Part shown: positions 8,458-16,357 of the stretch, in pieces
Numbering within the stretch: the stretch's first letter is position 1
How the letters are laid out: each line of letters opens with the position of its first letter
NCBI GenBank assembly: GCA_052388455.1
Contig: JBQTIA010000046.1
Span: forward strand, 1 to 45,214
Direction of reading: 5' to 3'
Source: CAZSNH01 sp052388455
Lineage (GTDB): Bacteria; Pseudomonadota; Alphaproteobacteria; Rhizobiales; Hyphomicrobiaceae
Length of the DNA stretch: 45,214 bases
The notes under the pieces: generated by a model
What the model saw: only the letters and a program-made list of their open reading frames with translations
The model's database searches: none
What the model was told of the DNA's origin: nothing
Translations under genes and position numbers: made by a program

Positions 8458-9840
8458 ATGCCGACTCTACCGCCCAAGTCCGCGCTCGCCGCCGAAGCCA
8501 AGTCCTTCCTCGACGCCAATCCGGATATTCGTTTCGCGACACTGATCTTCACCGACCTGTGCGGCGTGCAGCGGGGAAAACTACTGACCCGCGCCGAGAT
8601 CATGCCGGCGTGGGAGAGCGGACGCTTCCTCGCCTGCTCCGCCATGTCGATGGACATCACCGGGCGTGACGTCGAGGAGACCGGCATGATCTTCGCGACC
8701 GGAGACGCAGACCGGCTGGTCTGGCCCGTGCCGGGCAGCTTGAAGCGCGTGCCCTGGGCCGGCGAGCCGCAGGCGCAGTTCCTCGGGTCGTTCTTCGAGC
8801 TGGACGGAACGCCATCCATTCCCGACCCCCGTCACGTGCTCGCCGGCGTCGTCGCGCGGTTCCAGTCGCTGGGTCTCATGCCGGCCGCCGCCGTCGAGCT
8901 AGAGTTCTATCTGCTGGATCGCGAGAGCGCGCTCGCCGGACGGCCGCAGCCGCCGAAAGGGCTCGCGACCCCGGCACAGCAGAAGCACTATGGCGGATAC
9001 AGCCTCTCCGACCTCGACGACTTCGCTCCGTTCTTCCGCGACGTCTATACAGCCGCAGAGGTGCAGGGGCTGCCGCTCGAAGCACTGCTCTCGGAATATT
9101 CGCCGGGCCAGATGGAGATCGGACTCAAGTATCGAACCGACGCCCTCAAAGCCTGCGACGAGGGGCTTCAGTTCAAGCGTCTCGTCAAGGGAGCAGCCGA
9201 GCGCCACGGCATGATCGCCAGCTTCATGGCCAAGCCCTATTCGGCGTGGACGGGCTGCGGCCAGCACCTCCACGTCAGTCTCGTGGACGGCAAGGGACGC
9301 AACGTCTTCGCGTCCGACGATCCGGTGAACAACCAGCCGCTGCGCCACGCCATTGGCGGGATGAAGGCGACGATGGCGGATGCCATGGCGATCTTCGCCC
9401 CGAACGCCAATTCGTATCGCCGTTTCCGCAAATCGAGCTACGCGCCCATCGCCCCCAATTGGGGTGTCAACAACCGCACGGTTTCGTTGCGCGTTCCGGC
9501 CGGAAAAGGCGCGGCGTGCCACGTCGAGCACCGTGCGTCGGGCGCCGATGCCAACTCCTATCTCGCCATGGCGGCGGTGCTCGCCGGCGTGCACCACGGC
9601 CTCACACACAAAATCGATCCCGGGCCGGCTGTCGAGGGCAACGGCTACGAGCAGCCGGGTGACCCGATGCCGACGAACTGGTTTGCGGCACTGGCCGCGC
9701 TCAGAGCCTCACCGGTGATGCGCGATTACCTCGGCGAAAAGCTGATCGATACCTTCGCGACCATCAAAGAGGTCGAGGCCGACCGCTTCTACGCCGAGCC
9801 GCAGCCGCTGGACTTCGACTATTACCTGCGGCCGGTCTGA
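8458..9840 (+). CDS. Glutamine synthetase-like gamma-glutamyl-amine ligase
   Basis: 460-residue member of the glutamine synthetase superfamily, branch of PuuA/gamma-glutamylpolyamine synthetases rather than true GlnA. These ligate glutamate to an amine using ATP. Seen: the N-terminal beta-grasp segment with DLCGVQRGKLL; the catalytic-domain Glu motif AAAVELEFYLLD; SPGQMEIGLKY; the His motif GCGQHLHVSLVD; the ATP-site stretch YAPIAPNWGVNNRTVSLRVP; and HVEHRASGADANSYLAMAA. It follows the aminotransferase on the same strand. With the amine oxidase it forms a plausible amine-use module: gamma-glutamylation, oxidation, transamination. The substrate cannot be read from sequence. GlnA function is unlikely given the family signature and context. 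Confidence 0.85.
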   Translation: MPTLPPKSALAAEAKSFLDANPDIRFATLIFTDLCGVQRGKLLTRAEIMPAWESGRFLACSAMSMDITGRDVEETGMIFATGDADRLVWPVPGSLKRVPWAGEPQAQFLGSFFELDGTPSIPDPRHVLAGVVARFQSLGLMPAAAVELEFYLLDRESALAGRPQPPKGLATPAQQKHYGGYSLSDLDDFAPFFRDVYTAAEVQGLPLEALLSEYSPGQMEIGLKYRTDALKACDEGLQFKRLVKGAAERHGMIASFMAKPYSAWTGCGQHLHVSLVDGKGRNVFASDDPVNNQPLRHAIGGMKATMADAMAIFAPNANSYRRFRKSSYAPIAPNWGVNNRTVSLRVPAGKGAACHVEHRASGADANSYLAMAAVLAGVHHGLTHKIDPGPAVEGNGYEQPGDPMPTNWFAALAALRASPVMRDYLGEKLIDTFATIKEVEADRFYAEPQPLDFDYYLRPV

Positions 9841-10059
9841 GCGGATCGCCGCCTCCGTAGCGCCACGGCGGAGACGTGTATAGTCTGGTCGACGGACTTA
9901 TGCTGGCGCGCCGAAGTGTCGACTCATGGCTTGACGGTCGGCGCGCCGGCATTAGCCTTTCACGGCGCGCGGCCGCCCCACCAACCCCGCGCGCCGATAT
10001 CGTCGAGCAGAAGTAGGACTTCCGCTCGACGATATCACCGATCGGTCGGACACTCTTCA
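9841..10059. promoter_or_regulatory. Leader with tandem long hairpins before membrane cyclase
   Basis: Two strong inverted repeats fill this gap. At 9900-9952 two 15-bp arms match but for one base (ATGCTGGCGCGCCGA and its near complement), around 23 nt. At 9996-10036 perfect 13-bp arms (GATATCGTCGAGC and complement) continue, after one mismatch, into GAAG/CTTC around a 5-nt loop. A weaker stem at about 9852-9871 could end the ligase transcript. No T-tract follows any of them. They could be a terminator or leader structure for the cyclase, or inserted repeats. Confidence 0.55.
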
Positions 10060-11802
10060 ATGCATGTGCTGTGGCGCGGCGATACCCTGCAAAGACTGCG
10101 CCTCGTGTCGGGCCTGATCCTGTTCGCATTCGCGGCGACACACTTTCTCAACCACGCCCTCGGGCTGATCAGCGTCGATGCCATGCTCGCCGCGCAGCAG
10201 TGGCGCTGGACGGTGACGCGCTCGATCCCCGGCACCATCGTTCTGGCGACGGCTTTGGTTTTGCACGTCTCACTGGCGCTCTACAAGCTCGCCATGCGCT
10301 CAACACTCTACATGCCGCGTTGGGAGCTGGTGCAGCTGGTTGGCGGGCTCGCCATCCCGATCCTGCTCTTTCCTCACATCGTCAACACGCGCGTCGCACG
10401 CATGATGTACGGCGTTGACGACACCTATGTGTACGAGTTGCTGAAGCTCTGGCCGGAGAGCGCCGTCACGCAGAGCCTGCTGCTGGTCTTCGTGTGGGCG
10501 CATGGCTGCATCGGTATTCATTTCTGGCTGCGGCTCTACGCGCCTTACCGCCGTCTCCAGCCGATCCTGCTCGCCGTCGCGATATTCGTGCCGCTCGCCG
10601 CCCTCGGCGGCTTCATGGTCGGCGGACGCGGAATCGCTGCGGTGGCCGAGAACCCCGACATCCTCACGTCGTTCAAGCGGATGACGAACTGGCCGTCGGC
10701 CACCGACGCCGATCATCTCGCCTGGATCAGAACCCTCGTCCGCGGTGAATATCTCGCGGTCGTCGCGGTAGTGCTGGTCTATTTCACCTGGGGGCGCCTC
10801 GAACGCCGCTGGGGACCGAAGGTGGCGATCACTTATCTCGGCGGACCGACGCTTGCGGTTCCGCAAGGGCCGTCGCTGCTCGAGATCAGCCGTATGAACC
10901 GCGTGCCGCATGCCTCGATCTGCGGGGGGCGCGCGAGGTGTTCGACCTGCCGGGTGCGGATCGAGCGCAGCTCCGTCGACCTGCCGCAGCCCGAATTCCC
11001 AGAGATCGTCACGCTGGCCGGCATCAAGGCGCCGCCCAACGTGCGGCTCGCCTGCCAGATCCGGCCGCGGGGCAAGCTGACGGTGACGCGTCTGCTCCAG
11101 CCCGGCCTTGCGACCTATCACGCCGGCGAGCAGGAGGAGGCCGATGCCGGCGGCGTCGAGCGCGCACTTGCCGTGATGTTCGTCGACCTGCGCGACTTCA
11201 CGCGGCTCGCCGAGCAGCGGATGCCCTTCGACATCGTATTCATCCTCAACGAGTTCTTCAGCGTCGTCGGCTCGGCCATCACGGGAGAAGGCGGACGCAT
11301 CGACAAGTTTCTCGGCGACGGGCTGCTCGCGGTGTTCGGCGAGCGGTCCGACCTGGAAACCGGCTGCCGGCAGGCGCTGCGCACTGCCCGTGGCATCGAT
11401 CTGGCGCTCGATCGCGTCAATGCGCAGTTGCAGGACGAGATCGGCCGCAAGCTCGCCGTCGGCATCGGCATCGATGCGGGTACGCTGGTGCTCGGCCGCA
11501 TCGGCTTCGGCGAGAACGTCGACGTGACGGTGATCGGCACTCCGGTCAACATCGCCAACCGGCTGGAGGCGCTGAGCAAGGAAAAGGGCCTTCAGATCGT
11601 GTTCTCGCGGGCCGTCGCGCGCCATGCCGGCTGGGAGCCGGTCGGCGATTTCAGCGACCGGGTGACGGTGCGCGGGGTGGCCGAGCCGATCGAGGTGATC
11701 GGGCTGGCGCGCGGCCGCGATCTTCCTGAGAAGCTCTTCGCAGCCGCCGGCGATCAGGCTGGCGAAGGCACCACAGAACGAGCCATTCAGCCAACGCCGT
11801 AA
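10060..11802 (+). CDS. Membrane-anchored adenylate/guanylate cyclase with 2Fe-2S ferredoxin domain (CyaC-like)
   Basis: Class III cyclase with three parts: a multi-pass membrane region (about residues 10-250), a plant-type ferredoxin domain, and a C-terminal cyclase domain. The ferredoxin ligands are Cys288, Cys294, Cys297 (CGGRARCSTC) and Cys332. The cyclase domain (about 365-545) has FVDLRDFT and DKFLGDGLLAVFG with both metal-binding Asp, and VIGTPVNIANRLE. The membrane part has several His in helices and resembles the haem-binding anchor of rhizobial CyaC-type cyclases, so redox or haem control of cyclic nucleotide synthesis is likely; this is inference from the family. The ATG at 10060 (MHVLWRG) is chosen because residues upstream are low-complexity and fall within the hairpins. 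It is convergent with the receptor-channel gene. Confidence 0.85.
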   Translation: MHVLWRGDTLQRLRLVSGLILFAFAATHFLNHALGLISVDAMLAAQQWRWTVTRSIPGTIVLATALVLHVSLALYKLAMRSTLYMPRWELVQLVGGLAIPILLFPHIVNTRVARMMYGVDDTYVYELLKLWPESAVTQSLLLVFVWAHGCIGIHFWLRLYAPYRRLQPILLAVAIFVPLAALGGFMVGGRGIAAVAENPDILTSFKRMTNWPSATDADHLAWIRTLVRGEYLAVVAVVLVYFTWGRLERRWGPKVAITYLGGPTLAVPQGPSLLEISRMNRVPHASICGGRARCSTCRVRIERSSVDLPQPEFPEIVTLAGIKAPPNVRLACQIRPRGKLTVTRLLQPGLATYHAGEQEEADAGGVERALAVMFVDLRDFTRLAEQRMPFDIVFILNEFFSVVGSAITGEGGRIDKFLGDGLLAVFGERSDLETGCRQALRTARGIDLALDRVNAQLQDEIGRKLAVGIGIDAGTLVLGRIGFGENVDVTVIGTPVNIANRLEALSKEKGLQIVFSRAVARHAGWEPVGDFSDRVTVRGVAEPIEVIGLARGRDLPEKLFAAAGDQAGEGTTERAIQPTP

Positions 11803-11816
11803 ACGCCCGTGCTATA

Positions 11817-11853
11817 GAGCGTGAATACCTTTCATTGAATTGCAATCACGCTC
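11817..11853. terminator. Palindrome between convergent genes
   Basis: GAGCGTGA (11817-11824) and TCACGCTC (11846-11853) are perfect 8-bp arms around an AT-rich centre. They lie between the stop of the cyclase and the stop of the convergent receptor-channel gene. Elements of this type are common dispersed palindromes in Hyphomicrobiales and could act as a two-way terminator. There is no clear T-tract. Confidence 0.45.
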
Positions 11854-11875
11854 CAAAGTCATGATGAGACCGCGC

Positions 11876-12976
11876 TCACTCGGCAGCGAACCACTTTTCG
11901 TACAGCGCCTGATAGGTGCCGTCCTCGCGCATCGAGAGCAGGGCACCGTCCACGCGCTTGCGCCATACACTGCCGCGGGGGAACGCGATCCCATAGTCCT
12001 CCTCGCGGAACACCGGGCCGACGACCGTCACCAGCCCCTTGCCCGCGTGGGCCGCATGATGCTGCAGGATCGGCGCATCGAAGACGACGGCATCGACGGC
12101 GCGGCTGTTCAGCGCCTTGAAGGCCGCGTCGATGGAGGCCACCTCAGTGACCTTCGCCCTGACACCCTTGAGATACGCCGCCGCAGTGCTGCCGGCCGTG
12201 GTCGCGACGGCCTTGCCCGGGAGATCCTGCGGACCACTGATCTCGCCCTGGATGCGCTTGACCGTCAGTGCGGCCGTGAGCTGCGCCGTATAGAAGGCGA
12301 TGAAGATGACCGACGTGAACAGCCACACGAGCGCCATCACGCGGGCCAGCCAGTGCCGCGGCATCTGATCGCCCTGCGCGGCGAGCGTGCTCCCCGCCCA
12401 CCACATGGCGTGGAAGATGCCGGGAAAATAGTCCTTGTCCGGCACCACACCGTCCTTCTTGCCGCGCTCGACGAACCAGAGGATGTGGGCCGGCACGAGA
12501 ACCAGCAGCAGCGCGATGCCGAACCACTCGAGAATGGTGCGCGAGAACAGCAGGCGGAGCAGGTCGCGCAGCGGACTGCTGGTTCCCCCCTCACCCCCGT
12601 CTCGGATGAGAATCTGGAGGCCGCCGTCGAGCATGGGCTGCGAGAAGTCGAATTCCTTGTCGCGCTCGGCGGTGATCGAAATCGCGGCGATGCCGAGGTC
12701 GGCCTCGCCCGACTTGACCGCCGCCAGCAGCGCCCTGACGTCAGGCTCGACCTTCAGCACGGACGTGACGGCGAGGCGCCTGGCGATCTCCCGCCAGAGA
12801 TCGATCGCGAAGCCGCCGAGTTCGCCCTTGGCCTCGGTCACCATCGGCGGCAGAACGCGGGTCGACACGCGCAGCGTCCCGCCCTCGGTCGGCGCCGTCT
12901 GCTGGGCGCTGGCGCCGAACGACGTGATGGCCAGCAGAACCGCCACCAGGACCGAACGCAGTAAGAATATTCGCAT
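11876..12976 (-). CDS. Prokaryotic ionotropic glutamate receptor-like ligand-gated channel
   Basis: 366-residue protein with an amino-acid-binding periplasmic domain split by a channel. A signal peptide (residues 1-24, ending FGASAQQ) is followed by binding lobe S1 with ISITAERDKEFDFS. This matches the iGluR segment whose Arg binds the ligand carboxylate. Then come TM helix (about 148-170), re-entrant pore loop with WWAGSTLAAQGDQMP (about 190-206), TM helix ending FYTAQLTAALTV (about 229-240), and lobe S2 with GSTAAAYLKG and an acidic DAVVFDAP. FYTAQLTAALTV parallels the SYTANLAAFLTV gate motif of animal receptors. The filter is not the TVGYGD potassium filter of cyanobacterial GluR0. The start at 12976 gives a proper signal peptide; the longer form from 13036 does not. 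No transporter genes adjoin it, which supports a stand-alone channel. Ligand and ion are unknown. Confidence 0.85.
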   Translation of the reverse strand: MRIFLLRSVLVAVLLAITSFGASAQQTAPTEGGTLRVSTRVLPPMVTEAKGELGGFAIDLWREIARRLAVTSVLKVEPDVRALLAAVKSGEADLGIAAISITAERDKEFDFSQPMLDGGLQILIRDGGEGGTSSPLRDLLRLLFSRTILEWFGIALLLVLVPAHILWFVERGKKDGVVPDKDYFPGIFHAMWWAGSTLAAQGDQMPRHWLARVMALVWLFTSVIFIAFYTAQLTAALTVKRIQGEISGPQDLPGKAVATTAGSTAAAYLKGVRAKVTEVASIDAAFKALNSRAVDAVVFDAPILQHHAAHAGKGLVTVVGPVFREEDYGIAFPRGSVWRKRVDGALLSMREDGTYQALYEKWFAAE

Positions 12977-13053
12977 GAGACGGCGCTCACTTTCAATTTT
13001 TGGCGCAACGTCTCCCGCAAATTCGTACGAAGTCAACCACTGTCCTGCCGGTT

Positions 13054-13081
13054 GGTGTCCGACACTGCGGGGTCATACACC
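13054..13081. repeat. Degenerate copy of the GGTGTCTGAC palindrome
   Basis: 28 bp matching the 16120-16146 element in reverse orientation with a few changes. It begins GGTGTCCGACACT and ends GGTCATACACC. It lies between the channel gene and the 3' end of the ABC exporter. Confidence 0.55.
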
Positions 13082-13089
13082 GCCGCCAA

Positions 13090-14955
13090 CTATTCCGCCG
13101 CCTCCTTGGCGAGGAAGCCGCCGGACTGGCGGGCCCACAATGATGCGTAGAGCCCGCTGCGATCCAACAGCTCGGCGTGGCTGCCCTCCTCGACGATGCG
13201 GCCCTGATCCATGACGATCAGCCGGTCCATGGCGGCGATGGTCGAGAGCCGGTGCGCGATGGCGATGACGGTCTTGCCGGCCATCAACTCCATCAGGCTT
13301 TCCTGGATCGCGGCTTCCACCTCGCTGTCGAGCGCGCTCGTCGCCTCGTCGAGCACGAGTATGGGCGCGTTCTTCAGCAGCACGCGCGCGATGGCGATGC
13401 GCTGGCGCTGCCCGCCCGAGAGCTTGACACCGCGCTCGCCGACGTGACCGTCGTAGCCCTTGCGGCCCTTCTTGTCCTCGAGTCCGAGAATGAACTCGTG
13501 CGCCTGAGCCCGCTTGGCGGCGGCGATGGCGCCGGCCCGGCCCGCATCCGGCCGCCCGTAGAGGATGTTTTCCAGCACCGAGCGGTGAAGCAGAGAGGTA
13601 TCCTGCGTCACCATGCCGATCTCGGCCCGGAGCGTATCCTGGCTGACCTCGGCGATGTCCTGGCCGTCGATCAGGATGCGGCCTTCGGCGAGATCGTAGA
13701 AGCGCAGGAGCAAGTTGACGAGCGTCGACTTGCCGGCACCCGAACGCCCGACCAGTCCCACCTTCTCGCCCGGCTTTATGACCAGAGATAGTCCGTCGAT
13801 GACGCCGGCCGGACGGCCGTCGCCGATCGCGCGCGTCTTGCCATAATCGAAGCGCACGGCCTCGAACCGCACCTCGCCCTTGCTGACCGTGAGCGGCTTG
13901 GCTGCCGGGCGGTCGACGACGTCGTTGACGCGCGCGATGGTTTCCATGCCTTCGTGCACAACGCCGATATTTTCGAAGATGCCGGAAATGGTCCACATGA
14001 CCCAGCCCGACATGGTGACGATGCGCATGACGAGGCCGATGACGACCGTCGTCGCGCCGATGGAGACTTCGCCGGCGCTCCACAGGCCGATGGCCAGCGC
14101 ACTGGCCGCCACGATCAGCACGCCGTTCATGACATAGAGCATCAGCTCCATGCCGGTGATCAGCCGGAGCGACGCCTGCCACTTCTCCATCTGCTCGGTC
14201 AGGGCCGCGCGCGCATACCCGTCCTCGCGCTCGGCGTGGGCGAAGAGCTTGACCGTCAGCGCGTTCGTGTAGCTGTCGACGATGCGGCCGGTCAGCATCG
14301 AGCGGGCCTCGGAGGCGTCCGTCGAACGCTGCTTGATGCGCGGCACGAACCACGACAGGGCAGCCACGTAGGCGACGAGCCACACCAGTAGCGGCACCAC
14401 GAGCCGCCAGTCGGCAGCCGCGAACAGGACCAGCGCGCCGGCGAAGTGAACGATGGCGTACCAGAGCGCGTCGATCAGTTGCACGATGCTCTCACGCAGC
14501 GCCGGTGCCGTCTGGATGATCTTGTTGGCAATGCGCCCCGCGAAGTCGTTCTGGAAGAAGCCGAGGCTCTGTCGCAGCACATAGCGGTGCGTCTGCCAGC
14601 GGATCCGGTTGGTGAACGTGGTGGCGATCATTTGATTCTTTATCAGGTCGTGCACGACCGAAACCACCGGCCGGATGACGAGCGCGATGACACCCATGAC
14701 CGCGAGCGTGCCGGCGTTGTCCGAGACGAACGTCTTGGGGTCGGGCGCGTTGCGCATCATGTCGACGAGGTTGCCGATGAAAGCCGTCAGCAGGACCTCG
14801 ATGGCCGAGCCGAGAAAGCCCGCCACCAGCAGCGCCAGAAATGCCGGCCACACCGGCTTGACGAAATGCCAGTAGAATTGCCACAGCCCGTCCGGCGGGC
14901 GCTCGATGCCCGCCCCCTCGAACGGGTCGATGCGCGTCTCGAACCAGCGGAACAT
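13090..14955 (-). CDS. ABC exporter, fused permease and ATPase (MsbA/ABCB-type)
   Basis: 621-residue half-transporter that would work as a homodimer in the inner membrane. The N-terminal ~340 residues hold about six TM helices. The C-terminal nucleotide-binding domain has Walker A (GRSGAGKS), the signature LSGGQRQRIAIAR and Walker B ILVLDEATSALD. The start at 14955 (MFRWFETRIDPF) is preferred over 15045 because AAAGGC lies about 10 nt upstream and the extra N-terminus is basic and low-complexity. It is divergent from hemF with ~180 bp between. The substrate (lipid, peptide or drug) cannot be told from sequence, and there is no partner gene. Confidence 0.88.
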   Translation of the reverse strand: MFRWFETRIDPFEGAGIERPPDGLWQFYWHFVKPVWPAFLALLVAGFLGSAIEVLLTAFIGNLVDMMRNAPDPKTFVSDNAGTLAVMGVIALVIRPVVSVVHDLIKNQMIATTFTNRIRWQTHRYVLRQSLGFFQNDFAGRIANKIIQTAPALRESIVQLIDALWYAIVHFAGALVLFAAADWRLVVPLLVWLVAYVAALSWFVPRIKQRSTDASEARSMLTGRIVDSYTNALTVKLFAHAEREDGYARAALTEQMEKWQASLRLITGMELMLYVMNGVLIVAASALAIGLWSAGEVSIGATTVVIGLVMRIVTMSGWVMWTISGIFENIGVVHEGMETIARVNDVVDRPAAKPLTVSKGEVRFEAVRFDYGKTRAIGDGRPAGVIDGLSLVIKPGEKVGLVGRSGAGKSTLVNLLLRFYDLAEGRILIDGQDIAEVSQDTLRAEIGMVTQDTSLLHRSVLENILYGRPDAGRAGAIAAAKRAQAHEFILGLEDKKGRKGYDGHVGERGVKLSGGQRQRIAIARVLLKNAPILVLDEATSALDSEVEAAIQESLMELMAGKTVIAIAHRLSTIAAMDRLIVMDQGRIVEEGSHAELLDRSGLYASLWARQSGGFLAKEAAE

Positions 14956-15132
14956 GTCGCGATGCCTTTCAGTCTCAGCCGGTGGCGCACGCGAACGTCC
15001 GGCACGGTGCGGGGGCCGGAGCATGGCGGCGGGGTTGCTGATCAAAATCGATTGGATCAGTCTTTTCGGTAGGGTCTCATCATGCCAAAAGCATGGCCTT
15101 CAGGCTCTCGGCACCCGCTCTCAGGACCAGAT

Positions 15133-16041
15133 ATGGACATCGCCACCGATCAACTTCAAGACCGCAAGGACAAGGCCCGCGCCTGGTTCGAGAGCCTGCG
15201 CGACCAGATTTGCGCCGCCCTCGAGAGGCTGGAGGCCGATCTGCCGGCGACCGCGACTATGGGCGACCGCGTGCCGGGTAAGTTCGTCCGCACCCCCTGG
15301 GACCGCAGCGACCACACCGGCGCGCCGGGCGGCGGTGGCGTCATGAGCATGATGCATGGTCGCGTATTCGAGAAAGTCGGCGTGCACGCCTCCACCGTGT
15401 TCGGCGAATTCGCACCGGAATTCCGCAAGCAGATCCCCGGCGCCGAGGACAATCCGAACTTCTGGGCGTCGGGCATCTCGCTCATCGCGCACCCCCAGAA
15501 CCCCAACGTGCCGGCCGTCCACCTCAACACGCGCATGGTCGTCACCTCCAAATGGTGGTTCGGCGGCGGCGCCGACCTCACGCCCGTGCTCGATCGGCGG
15601 CGCATCCAGTCGGACGCCGACACCCTTGCCTTCCACGCCGCCATGTACGGCGCCTGCTCCGCGCACGCTGTCGCCGATTACCCACATTACAAAAAGTGGT
15701 GCGAGGACTACTTCTATCTCCCCCACCGCAAGGAAATGCGGGGCATCGGCGGCATCTTCTACGACTACCTGACGCCCAGCGACGACCAGGGTGGCTGGGA
15801 CGCCGCCCTCGCCTTCACGCAGGAAGTCGGATTGGCGTTCGTGAAGGTTTACCCGATGCTCGTCCGCGGCAATTACACCCTGCCCTGGACCGAGGCCGAC
15901 CGCGAGGAGCAGCTCGTGCGCCGCGGCCGCTACGTCGAGTTCAACCTGCTCTACGATCGCGGCACCACCTTCGGCCTCAAGACCGGCGGCAACGTCGAGA
16001 GCATCCTCTCCTCCATGCCCCCGGTGGTGAAGTGGCCTTGA
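15133..16041 (+). CDS. hemF: Oxygen-dependent coproporphyrinogen III oxidase
   Basis: HemF converts coproporphyrinogen III to protoporphyrinogen IX with O2, in haem synthesis in the cytoplasm. The product is 302 residues, normal length. Typical segments are visible: HTGAPGGGGVMSMMHGRVFEK, NPNVPAVHLNTRM, TSKWWFGGGADLTPVL, the catalytic-region YKKWCEDYFYLPHR, RGIGGIFYDYL, and the C-terminal RGRYVEFNLLYDRGTTFGL then TGGNVESILSSMPP. The start at 15133 (MDIATDQLQ) follows AGGA by 8 nt; the longer form from 15082 adds 17 atypical residues. It is monocistronic; its 3' end faces rsr, with a palindrome and a hairpin between. Confidence 0.95.
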   Translation: MDIATDQLQDRKDKARAWFESLRDQICAALERLEADLPATATMGDRVPGKFVRTPWDRSDHTGAPGGGGVMSMMHGRVFEKVGVHASTVFGEFAPEFRKQIPGAEDNPNFWASGISLIAHPQNPNVPAVHLNTRMVVTSKWWFGGGADLTPVLDRRRIQSDADTLAFHAAMYGACSAHAVADYPHYKKWCEDYFYLPHRKEMRGIGGIFYDYLTPSDDQGGWDAALAFTQEVGLAFVKVYPMLVRGNYTLPWTEADREEQLVRRGRYVEFNLLYDRGTTFGLKTGGNVESILSSMPPVVKWP

Positions 16042-16119
16042 GCGGCGCAGGCTCGCCTCATCCGCCGACGCGCGTCCCGCGATCCTGTGAAGTCTGAGAT
16101 TGAGAGGCCTGGGGAACCC

Positions 16120-16146
16120 GGTGTCTGACCCGGAGTGTCAGACACC
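16120..16146. repeat. 27-bp GGTGTCTGAC palindrome
   Basis: The 12-bp arms GGTGTCTGACCC and GTGTCAGACACC pair with one mismatch around GGA. This is the same family as the pair inside mutB (38904-38974) and the worn copy at 13054. It lies 78 bp after the hemF stop. Confidence 0.75.
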
Positions 16147-16357
16147 AGCTATCCCCGCTGCGCGGTCTCTCGATGTAGAGACTTGGTAGCTCGCTCTTCA
16201 GTCAGACCCTGCGTTTATCACTCAGCAATGGCCGTCATCCCCGATCGAGCGCGCCACTTCCGGCGCGCGAAGAAGCGGAGATCCAGCGTGAGGCTCGTCC
16301 GAAGGATACCCCCATCGTGCTCTCGCTGCGCGATTTCACGATGAGGATGACGCGAGC
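16147..16357. other. Convergent hemF-rsr intergenic region
   Basis: A 6-bp hairpin, GTCTCT/AGAGAC (16165-16182), could end hemF and rsr transcripts. The rest (about 16229-16345) has GC-rich inverted segments such as GCGCGCC and GGCGCGC and looks like worn intergenic repeat. No ORF and no RNA signature was recognised. Confidence 0.4.

Noticed and set aside
9916..10059. Longer N-terminus for the membrane cyclase
   Set aside because: These codons read through the two hairpins, are Ser/Arg/Pro-rich and have no Shine-Dalgarno; ATG 10060 directly precedes the first membrane segment.
16147..16357. Fourth Y RNA or tRNA fragment downstream of rsr
   Set aside because: There is no TGGTGRAG/GTTCC pair, no T- or D-arm and no closing stem; the region has only a short hairpin and worn GC-rich inverted segments.
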